From positions 166,862-230,861 of the forward strand of contig MENK01000001.1 of assembly GCA_001768235.1 (NCBI GenBank): DNA of 64,000 nucleotides, in the 5' to 3' direction. The translations under genes were made by a program, and so were the position numbers. Source of the DNA: Bacteroidetes bacterium GWB2_32_14 (GTDB lineage: Bacteria > Bacteroidota > Bacteroidia > Bacteroidales > UBA12077). This document shows, piece by piece, positions 57,282 to 64,000 of this stretch. The notes under the pieces are model-generated. The model was not told where the DNA came from and did no database searches. It saw nothing but the letters and a program-made list of their open reading frames with translations. The stretch's first letter is position 1; each line of letters starts with the position of its first letter.

Positions 57282-59003
57282 ATGATAACCATTGAAGTAA
57301 ATAATCAGCAGATTCAGGCAAAAAAAGGGGAAACAATACTCGAGGCTTTAAACAGGAATGGAATAAATGTACCTACATTATGCCGAATGGAAGGATTTTC
57401 CCCAACAGGAGCATGCCGATTATGTGTTGTTGAAGTTGAAGGTAAATCAGGATTAATTCCCTCGTGTTCTTTCCCGATTGACGAACCTTTAAAAATCAAA
57501 ACACATTCTCCACGAGTTATTCGATCCCGTAAAATGCTTGTTGAATTGCTTCTGTCAAATCATCCCGACGATTGCTTGTATTGTGTCAGGAATGGGAATT
57601 GTGAGTTGCAGGATTTAGCTGAAGAATTAAATGTACGCGAACGAAGAATAGCAGGTAATAAATCAAAAGCCAGTATCGATCAATCGAGCCCCGGAATTGT
57701 TCGTGATCCTGCAAAATGTGTTTTATGCGGGCGTTGTGTCAGAATTTGTGAAGAAGTTCAGGAAGTCTCTACTTTCGATTTTATTAAACGGGGAAATAAA
57801 ACATCCATTGCCACATCAATGAACAAAGATTTAAATTTTTCAAATTGTATTCATTGTGGTCAATGCATTATGGTTTGTCCGACAGGAGCTTTACATGAGA
57901 AAACAAATTTCGACGTGCTTCTCGAAATGCTTAATAATCCTGATATTAAAGTAATAGCTCAGTTTTCACCATCCGTAACTGTATCAATTGCAGAAGAACT
58001 GGGTATTCGTTCAGGGAAGGATATTAGCGGGCTAATTATTAATGCATTACATAAAATCGGGTTTTATAAAGTTTTCGATACTGCATTTGCTTCCGATATG
58101 CTAATTTATGAACAGGCAGCAGAACTGGTTGACAGAATAAAATATAAGGGTAACTTGCCATTAATTAGCAGTTGTTGCCCGGGGTGGATAAAATACATGG
58201 AACAATCGCATGTTGATTTAATGGAAAATGTATCAACCTGCAAATCGCCTCAACAAATGATGGGTTCTATGATAAAGAGCTTTTATGCACAGCAGGAAAC
58301 TATTTCATCTGAGAAAATCTTTTCAGTTTCATTTATGTCATGTACTGCAAAGAAATTCGAAGCTCAACGCGAAGAAATGACTCATAAAGGGATTTCTGAT
58401 ATAGACCTTGTTTTAACTTCGCGCGAATTGTTAAAACTTATTAAGTTATACGGAATTGATGTTCAGTTACTCGACGAAGAGATTGCAGACAATCCATTTA
58501 ATACGCGTAGTTCGGCAGGCAAGCTCGTTGCGGCTTCAGGAGGTATTGCAGAAGGTTTAATCAGAACATTTTATTTTCTGTCTTCAAAAAACGAAATCCC
58601 CGATTATAAAATTACGAAATTACGGAGTTCAAAGGACAGAAGAGAAATCTTTATTGATATTGATGATTCAAGGATTGGAGTAGCTGTAGTTAGTGGTTTG
58701 AAACATGCAAATAAACTACTTGAAGAGATTAGAAACGGCCGGGATGACCTGCATTATGTTGAAATAATGGCTTGCCCCGGGGGCTGCATAAATGGAGGAG
58801 GACAACCATTTTGCAATGATGATAAAATCTTAAAAGCACGTTTAAAAACGATTTATGATATTGACGAGAAAGAAGGTTTAAAAGTGGCTCATAAAAACCC
58901 GAATTTAATTCAATTGTATGAAAAATTCCTGGGAGAACCTTTGAGTGTAAAAGCAAACAGTTATTTACATACAAAATACAGTAAACGTGACGTTTTACTT
59001 TAA
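57282..59003 (+). CDS. Divergent HydA-like H-cluster protein, set 3
   Basis: A 573-residue HydA homologue with all Fe-S ligands: 2Fe-2S (Cys34, 45, 48, 62), His-ligated cluster (HPDDCLYCVRNGNC), ferredoxin clusters (146-156, 189-199), and H-cluster ligands Cys299 (SSCCPGW), Cys354, Cys498, Cys502. The proton-relay Cys298 is kept. However, IMEEGTE is IYEQAAE (Gln278 for the proton-path Glu), IMPC is FMSC (Ser353 for Pro), and the IFGATGGVMEAA helix is LVAASGGIAEGL. It probably binds an H-cluster but may have low or altered activity. Confidence 0.88.
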   Translation: MITIEVNNQQIQAKKGETILEALNRNGINVPTLCRMEGFSPTGACRLCVVEVEGKSGLIPSCSFPIDEPLKIKTHSPRVIRSRKMLVELLLSNHPDDCLYCVRNGNCELQDLAEELNVRERRIAGNKSKASIDQSSPGIVRDPAKCVLCGRCVRICEEVQEVSTFDFIKRGNKTSIATSMNKDLNFSNCIHCGQCIMVCPTGALHEKTNFDVLLEMLNNPDIKVIAQFSPSVTVSIAEELGIRSGKDISGLIINALHKIGFYKVFDTAFASDMLIYEQAAELVDRIKYKGNLPLISSCCPGWIKYMEQSHVDLMENVSTCKSPQQMMGSMIKSFYAQQETISSEKIFSVSFMSCTAKKFEAQREEMTHKGISDIDLVLTSRELLKLIKLYGIDVQLLDEEIADNPFNTRSSAGKLVAASGGIAEGLIRTFYFLSSKNEIPDYKITKLRSSKDRREIFIDIDDSRIGVAVVSGLKHANKLLEEIRNGRDDLHYVEIMACPGGCINGGGQPFCNDDKILKARLKTIYDIDEKEGLKVAHKNPNLIQLYEKFLGEPLSVKANSYLHTKYSKRDVLL

Positions 59004-59022
59004 TTAACTGAATAAAGGATAA

Positions 59023-61020
59023 ATGGATAATTCAAAATTATCAAATAAAAACAGAGATTTAGTTTATACTGTAAAAAACAGATGCAGGGTATGTTATACC
59101 TGTGTTCGTGAATGTCCTGCAAAAGCAATAAAAATTATTAATGGCCAGGCCGAAGTATTAAATGAACGATGTATTGTTTGTGGCAATTGTACTAAAGTTT
59201 GTAGTCAGGGTGCAAAAGTATATTTGAATACAACTGAAAAAATGTTCGAGCTTTTAAAATCAGGGAAAAAAAATATTGCCATTGTAGCCCCGAGTTTCCC
59301 CGCTGAGTTCAAAGAAATTGCCAATTACAAGATATTTGTATCCATGGTACGGGCCATTGGTTTCGATGTAGTATCTGAAGTAGCATTTGGTGCCGATTTG
59401 GTTGCCATACAATACCGTAAATTAATAGATCAGGGAACAGATAAATGTTACATATCTTCAGATTGCCCTGCTATTGTTTCATATATTGAACATTATCATC
59501 CTGCATTGGTTAAAGATTTGGCTCCACTTGCTTCACCCATGGTAGCCATGTCGAGGGTTATGAAAAGAAAATATGGTGATAATATCAATCTTATTTTTAT
59601 TGGCCCATGTGTAGCTAAAAAAGCTGAAACAGATGAGGTCGATGAAATGATAACATTTACTGAACTGCGTGATATTTTTATACAAATGGGTATAACACAA
59701 AAAACGGTTCACCCATCCGAATTTGATTCCCCCCTTGGAGGAAAAGGGGCAATATTCCCCATTAGCAGGGGATTGTTGCAAACAGCAGGAATTACTGATG
59801 ATTTGCTCGTGGGAGATATTATTGTTGCTGAAGGGAGAAACAATTTTCAGGAAGCAATTAAAGAATTTGAAGATGGATTTATTAAAAATCAGCACCTTGA
59901 ATTATTAGGATGCGAAGGTTGCATCATGGGACCCGGTATGTCAGGTGGAGGACGACAATATGCCCGAAGAATTCTTTTAAACAATTACGTGAATAAGAAA
60001 ATAAATTCGTTGAACGAAAAAGAATGGCAGAATAATATTGATAAGTACAGTGATATTGATTTAACTGTTAATTTCGAATCGAAAAGAAGGGTTCTTGAGT
60101 TTCCCGACTGGAAAGATATAAGGTATGTGCTGGAATCGATGGGTAAAAAGGATGCAAAAGATCACCTGAATTGTGGTGCCTGTGGTTACGATAGCTGCGA
60201 AGAACATGCTATTGCCATTGTCCAGGGCTTAGCCGAAACAGAAATGTGTTTGCCTCATACCATTGAAAAACTTCATAAATCAATAACCGATTTGGCAATA
60301 ACAAACGATAAATTATCGTCAATTCAGCAAGCACTAAAGCAATCTGAAAAAATGGCAAGCATGGGTCAGCTTTCAGCCGGAATAGCACATGAGCTGAATA
60401 ATCCTTTGGGAGTTGTGATCATGTATGCAAATATTTTGCTCGAAGAAGCTCCAAAGGATTCTCCTATTTACAAGGACTTAAAACTTATTGTTGATCAAAC
60501 TAACCGGTGTAAAAAAATTGTTGGCGGGTTGCTAAATTTTGCCCGAAAAAACCAGGTTAATTCTACCGAGGTTGATATTGTTAAACTTTCCGAACAATGT
60601 TTGCAGGCTGTAATTGTTCCCCAAAATATTGATGTATCTATCGACAGGGATAAATTAAGAAACCCTCTTGCAATGCTCGATCAGGAGCAAATGATACAGG
60701 TTCTTACAAACCTGATTAAAAACTCTGTTGAAGCAATGCCAAAAGGCGGAAAGCTAAAGGTTTTACTCGAAGATTCTGAAAATGAAGTGTTTTTTACAAT
60801 TTCCGATACAGGCTCGGGAATTAAGGAATCGGATAAAGACAAAATTTTTGAACCCTTTTTTACAACAAAAGGAATAGGAAAAGGAACCGGACTGGGATTG
60901 GCAACAGCTTATGGTATTGTAAAAATGCATAAAGGAAAAATCGAACTTGAATCGAACGCAGATATTTCTAAAGGACCAACAGGAACAAGCTTTAAAATAG
61001 AATTGCCTAGAATTCGATAA
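59023..61020 (+). CDS. H-cluster domain fused to histidine kinase (putative H2/redox sensor)
   Basis: A 665-residue protein: two ferredoxin clusters (Cys21-31, Cys50-60), H-cluster domain with Cys148 (SSDCPA; Asp147 replaces the relay Cys), Cys196 (IGPCVAKK) and Cys297/Cys300 (GCEGC), a 4Fe-4S domain (CGACGYDSC, Cys409), a short coiled linker, then a HisKA domain with phosphoacceptor His456 (AGIAHELNNPLG) and a HATPase domain (NLIKNSVEAM, DTGSG, GKGTGLGLA). No membrane segment is present. It is followed by two response regulators 18 and 424 bases further, so a phosphorelay started by H2 or redox is the simplest reading. Confidence 0.9.
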   Translation: MDNSKLSNKNRDLVYTVKNRCRVCYTCVRECPAKAIKIINGQAEVLNERCIVCGNCTKVCSQGAKVYLNTTEKMFELLKSGKKNIAIVAPSFPAEFKEIANYKIFVSMVRAIGFDVVSEVAFGADLVAIQYRKLIDQGTDKCYISSDCPAIVSYIEHYHPALVKDLAPLASPMVAMSRVMKRKYGDNINLIFIGPCVAKKAETDEVDEMITFTELRDIFIQMGITQKTVHPSEFDSPLGGKGAIFPISRGLLQTAGITDDLLVGDIIVAEGRNNFQEAIKEFEDGFIKNQHLELLGCEGCIMGPGMSGGGRQYARRILLNNYVNKKINSLNEKEWQNNIDKYSDIDLTVNFESKRRVLEFPDWKDIRYVLESMGKKDAKDHLNCGACGYDSCEEHAIAIVQGLAETEMCLPHTIEKLHKSITDLAITNDKLSSIQQALKQSEKMASMGQLSAGIAHELNNPLGVVIMYANILLEEAPKDSPIYKDLKLIVDQTNRCKKIVGGLLNFARKNQVNSTEVDIVKLSEQCLQAVIVPQNIDVSIDRDKLRNPLAMLDQEQMIQVLTNLIKNSVEAMPKGGKLKVLLEDSENEVFFTISDTGSGIKESDKDKIFEPFFTTKGIGKGTGLGLATAYGIVKMHKGKIELESNADISKGPTGTSFKIELPRIR

Positions 61021-61038
61021 ACCATAAAAAAATAAATT

Positions 61039-61434
61039 ATGGAACAAAATAAAAAACTGGTGCTAATTGCTGACGATGATTCTGATTATCTTTTTCAGAT
61101 GAGAATGTATATCCAGGGTTTCGGTTTCGATGTTATTACAGCAAATAGCCAAAAGGAAGCAGAATATATTATTGAAAGCACTAAGCCCGATTTGGCAATT
61201 TTCGATCTTATGATGGAAAAAGATGATAGTGGTTTTATCCTGTGTTTTAAAATGAAAAAAAAATATCCCGATGTTCCCATTATTCTTGCAACAGCAGTCG
61301 CATCAGAAACCGGTTTTTCTTTTGGACTAAATACCCAGGACGATAAACAATGGATTAAAGCCGATTTATATTTAGAAAAAGGTATAAGAAAAGATCAATT
61401 ACACAAAGAAATTAATAAATTGCTTAAAATTTAA
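61039..61434 (+). CDS. Single-domain response regulator (REC only)
   Basis: A 131-residue receiver domain: acidic cluster ADDDSD (Asp11-13 region), phosphoacceptor Asp in IFDLMMEK, Thr in LATAVAS and the conserved Lys in YLEKGIRK. There is no output domain, so it may hand phosphate on or act by protein contact. It begins 18 bases after the H-cluster histidine kinase gene and is its likely first partner. Confidence 0.9.
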   Translation: MEQNKKLVLIADDDSDYLFQMRMYIQGFGFDVITANSQKEAEYIIESTKPDLAIFDLMMEKDDSGFILCFKMKKKYPDVPIILATAVASETGFSFGLNTQDDKQWIKADLYLEKGIRKDQLHKEINKLLKI

Positions 61435-61444
61435 AAATAGCAAA

Positions 61445-62563
61445 ATGAACAGTTTAGTTGTACTGGTTGTGGATGATGAACCCGGAATTCGTTCCGGTGT
61501 TAGCAGGATACTGAATAATTTCACTGTTAGTTTTCCTTTTATGGATGCTGATATGGGTTTTAATGTTATTGAAGTTGGAACAGGAGAAGATGCAATAGAA
61601 GAAATTAAAAACAAACACATAGATATTGTTTTGTTAGATAATAAATTACCAGGTATTCAGGGAACTGATGTACTGGAGTTTATTAATAAAAATAAACCCG
61701 AAATAATTGTAATGATGATTACATCCTATGCATCACTTGAATTGGCAGTAAAGGCCACAAGCCAGGGAGCATACGATTTTATTCCAAAACCATTTACCCC
61801 GCAAGAGCTTAAATCGTCATTAGAGAATGTATCAAAACATTTATTCCTGCGAGGTGTTACCAAAAAATTAAAGCAGGAAGGAAAGGAAATTCGGTATCAA
61901 TTTTTATCAGTTTTATCGCACGAATTAAAATCACCACTCAACGCGATTGAAGGTTACTTACGAATAATGCAGGAGAAACAGGCTGGAAGTCGTATTGAAG
62001 ATTATGAACAAATGATCGACCGTTCTCTGCAAAGAGTTAAGGGGATGAGAAATCTCATCATGGATTTACTCGACCTTACAAAGATAAAGTTTGAGAAAAA
62101 AACAGAAAAGTTCCAGATGTTAAAACTAAAAGAGATAGCACAATACGCTATTGAGGCCATAAATCCGTATGCAATTCAAAAAGATATTCATTTTTCGTTG
62201 CGCGAAGATGATGAGGTGACTATAAACGCCGATCCGGGTGATATTGAAATTATTTTTAATAATTTGATTTCTAACGCAGTAAAGTACAATAAAGAAGGTG
62301 GAGTTGTTGATATCGAACTAAAAAACGAGAAGGAAAAAATATCAATTCAAATAAAAGACTCGGGAATAGGATTAAATAAAGATGAAATAACCCAATTATT
62401 CAATGAATTTTATCGTGTAAAAAATGAGCAAACAAGGCATATATCAGGTAGCGGGTTAGGCCTTCCGATTGTAAAACGTGTAGTTGATTTATATCATGGC
62501 GATATTCATATTGAAAGTGAGCCGGGCATAGGAAGTACTTTTACCGTTGTACTACCAAAATAA
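61445..62563 (+). CDS. Receiver-histidine kinase hybrid protein
   Basis: A 372-residue protein: N-terminal receiver (VVDDEPGIRSG, phosphoacceptor Asp in VLLDNKLPG, MITSYAS, PKPFTP), then HisKA with phosphoacceptor His in LSVLSHELKSPLNAIEGYL (19 residues) and HATPase with NNLISNAVKYN, DSGIGL and GSGLGLPIVKR. No transmembrane or sensor domain is visible. Order (REC first) suggests it is activated by phosphate from the upstream system. It follows the single REC gene by 10 bases. No DNA-binding output domain is encoded in the operon. Confidence 0.9.
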   Translation: MNSLVVLVVDDEPGIRSGVSRILNNFTVSFPFMDADMGFNVIEVGTGEDAIEEIKNKHIDIVLLDNKLPGIQGTDVLEFINKNKPEIIVMMITSYASLELAVKATSQGAYDFIPKPFTPQELKSSLENVSKHLFLRGVTKKLKQEGKEIRYQFLSVLSHELKSPLNAIEGYLRIMQEKQAGSRIEDYEQMIDRSLQRVKGMRNLIMDLLDLTKIKFEKKTEKFQMLKLKEIAQYAIEAINPYAIQKDIHFSLREDDEVTINADPGDIEIIFNNLISNAVKYNKEGGVVDIELKNEKEKISIQIKDSGIGLNKDEITQLFNEFYRVKNEQTRHISGSGLGLPIVKRVVDLYHGDIHIESEPGIGSTFTVVLPK

Positions 62564-62689
62564 TGAAATTGAAAGTGGAAAGAGGAACGAGAGATAAAAA
62601 GTGTGAGAACTGGAGCCTTGAAACGATAGTTTTAACTGCTAAAACAGGCAAGCCTGATACTAAATACATGATACTAAAAATAAATATAT

Positions 62690-63313
62690 ATGAATAAACT
62701 CCCTGAAAAAACTATAGGAAGGTTAAGCGAATACAGAAGAACACTATTAATTTGCCTGGCTAAAGGTAAAACTCATATTTTTTCTCATGAGCTGGCTAAT
62801 TTGCATCACATAACTGCTGTTCAGGTACGACGCGATATTATGCTTATAGGGTATTCGACAACTCTTAAAAAAGGATACGATGTTAAAGCGTTAATTGATG
62901 TTATTGCCCAAATTATTGATACCGATGAAGGTTTAAATGCTGCTGTTATTGGAGCAGGGAATTTGGGGCGGGCAATAATTACTTATTTTAACGGGAAACG
63001 TACAAAGTTACGTATTGCAGCTTCTTTCGATGTAGATACTGAAAAAGCAAACAGGGTTATTGCAGGTGTAAAGTGTTACCCAATGACTGATTTAAATAAA
63101 ATTGTTAAGGAACTTAATATTCGTATCGGAATAATTACTGTTCCTCCCGAAGACGCGGTTTCAGTTGCTGAAAACCTTGTTAATTCAGGAATAAAAGGAA
63201 TTCTAAATTACACATCAACACCATTAAGTGTTCCACAAAATGTGTATCTCGAAGAGTATGACATGATTACTTCGCTCGAGAAAGTGGCTTATTTTGTAAA
63301 ACAAAAGAAATAA
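62690..63313 (+). CDS. rex: Redox-sensing transcriptional repressor Rex
   Basis: A 207-residue Rex protein. The N-terminal winged helix (residues about 8-75) has the recognition segment AVQVRRDIMLIGYS; the C-terminal Rossmann domain has VIGAGNLGRAI (residues 86-96) and the domain-swap helix near the end. Rex binds NADH or NAD+ and represses fermentation and hydrogenase genes when NADH is low. A 126-base spacer separates it from the response-regulator operon. Target sites that fit its consensus occur at 38509, 42496 and 54754. Confidence 0.92.
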   Translation: MNKLPEKTIGRLSEYRRTLLICLAKGKTHIFSHELANLHHITAVQVRRDIMLIGYSTTLKKGYDVKALIDVIAQIIDTDEGLNAAVIGAGNLGRAIITYFNGKRTKLRIAASFDVDTEKANRVIAGVKCYPMTDLNKIVKELNIRIGIITVPPEDAVSVAENLVNSGIKGILNYTSTPLSVPQNVYLEEYDMITSLEKVAYFVKQKK

Positions 63314-63400
63314 ATCAAGAAGGTTTTACTTTAGAACCTGTAAGATAATAAAAAAACACAGCGTCCTGGCGTTTTTGCAGAGAGAAAAAACATTTGTTAA

Positions 63401-64000
63401 ATGCAGATTCATAGAAGCTTTGATAATTTACATGCAATAAAAAATCCGGTAGTAACAACCGGCTCGTTCGATGGTGTGCATATAGGCCATAAAGTTATAA
63501 TTAACCGTTTAAATAGCCTTGCCGGCGAAATAAACGGAGAGTCAGTACTTATTACATTTCACCCGCATCCACGCCTGGTTCTATACCCGGAAACAGCAGG
63601 TAAAACATTAAGGCTTATAAATACACAGCGTGAAAAAATACATTTGCTCGAAAAGACCGGACTTGGTCACTTAGTTATAATTAATTTTACTAAAGAATTT
63701 TCTGAAACCACTTCGCAACAATTTGTTGAAGATATTCTATTAGGAAAATTACATGCAAAAAAAATCATCGTGGGTTTTAATCACCATTTTGGACATAATC
63801 GCGAAGGAGATTACTCTTATCTTTATAAACTTACAAAAGACCATAACTTCGAAGTGGAAGAAATACCTGAACAAGACCTGGAGAATGAAACAGTAAGTTC
63901 AACTATAACACGTAAAGCCCTTTCCGAAGGCCGCATTCAACGTGCAAATGCCTATCTCGATCATCATTTTATCATGATGGGCGAATTAAAAGAAGGAAAT
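63401..64000 (+). CDS. ribF: Bifunctional riboflavin kinase/FAD synthetase, N-terminal part
   Basis: A reading frame that runs off the window end, so at least 200 residues are seen and the C-terminal kinase part is missing. The nucleotidyltransferase (FAD synthetase) domain shows TGSFDGVHIGHK, ITFHPHPR, IIVGFNHHFGHNREGD and SSTITRKALSEG. It makes FMN and FAD, cofactors for the HydB and Etf proteins of this window. It starts 88 bases after rex. Confidence 0.93.
   Translation, partial: MQIHRSFDNLHAIKNPVVTTGSFDGVHIGHKVIINRLNSLAGEINGESVLITFHPHPRLVLYPETAGKTLRLINTQREKIHLLEKTGLGHLVIINFTKEFSETTSQQFVEDILLGKLHAKKIIVGFNHHFGHNREGDYSYLYKLTKDHNFEVEEIPEQDLENETVSSTITRKALSEGRIQRANAYLDHHFIMMGELKEGN

Noticed and set aside
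63346..63376. Terminator between rex and ribF
   Set aside because: The A-run/T-run pair encloses a poorly pairing core (ACACAG versus CTGGCG), so no stable stem could be supported.
1..64000. CRISPR array, insertion sequence, prophage or rRNA gene
   Set aside because: No regularly spaced repeat, transposase, phage gene or rRNA sequence was recognised on either strand.

Overview
The window is about 64 kb of AT-rich chromosome from a member of the Bacteroidota, most likely an anaerobic, fermentative, Bacteroidales-like lineage. This rests on the TAnnTTTG -7 promoter boxes seen before many genes, PorT of the type IX secretion system, a TamL-type lipoprotein Omp85, an S46 dipeptidyl peptidase, the rpsU-xerC-hpf-tRNA-tuf gene order, menaquinone biosynthesis and large-scale use of [FeFe] hydrogenases. 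The species assignment is inference; no rRNA gene is present. No CRISPR array, insertion sequence or prophage was found.

Region 1 (80-11819) is housekeeping: an SDR oxidoreductase, purL, menG, porT, an rRNA/tRNA methyltransferase, tamL, class I aldolase, a helix-hairpin-helix protein, rpsU, a Xer recombinase and hpf. Region 2 (11853-25198) is the translation/transcription block: tRNA-Thr, tRNA-Tyr, tRNA-Gly, tRNA-Thr, tuf, tRNA-Trp, secE, nusG, rplK, rplA, rplJ, rplL, rpoB and rpoC, with hairpins placed between several genes and a strong terminator at the end. Region 3 (25229-32834) holds an atypical Nramp-family transporter and an operon for acyl-CoA oxidation (etfB, etfA, membrane Fe-S protein, CCG-domain protein, long acyl-CoA dehydrogenase). 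Region 4 (32890-37928) is an operon of a DUF2520 protein, KdsC-like phosphatase, UbiA-family enzyme, Maf and a DPP11-like peptidase.

Region 5 (38473-63313) is the striking part: an island of [FeFe]-hydrogenase genes. It contains three separate HydC/HydB/HydA sets (38563-42053, 46886-50986, 54848-59003), three further H-cluster-domain proteins that lack the catalytic proton-relay cysteine (43379, 52396, 59023), and a set of signalling proteins: two DRTGG proteins, two HATPase proteins, a PHP protein, a SpoIIE-type phosphatase, a histidine-kinase module fused to an H-cluster domain, two response regulators and the NADH sensor Rex. Set 1 has a short HydB, set 2 has a full-length HydB, and set 3 retains the H-cluster ligands but has lost several otherwise conserved residues in HydA and in the HydB 2Fe-2S and FMN regions. 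Three promoters in this island each carry two tandem 16-bp TGTKM-N6-TAACA sites spaced exactly 17 bp apart, which I read as paired Rex operators.

The working model (inference) is that sets 1 and 2 make or consume H2 coupled to NAD(H), with or without ferredoxin, that Rex tunes their transcription to NADH/NAD+, and that set 3 with the H-cluster histidine kinase and the HydS/SpoIIE pair senses H2 or redox state. The window ends inside ribF, which continues past base 64000.
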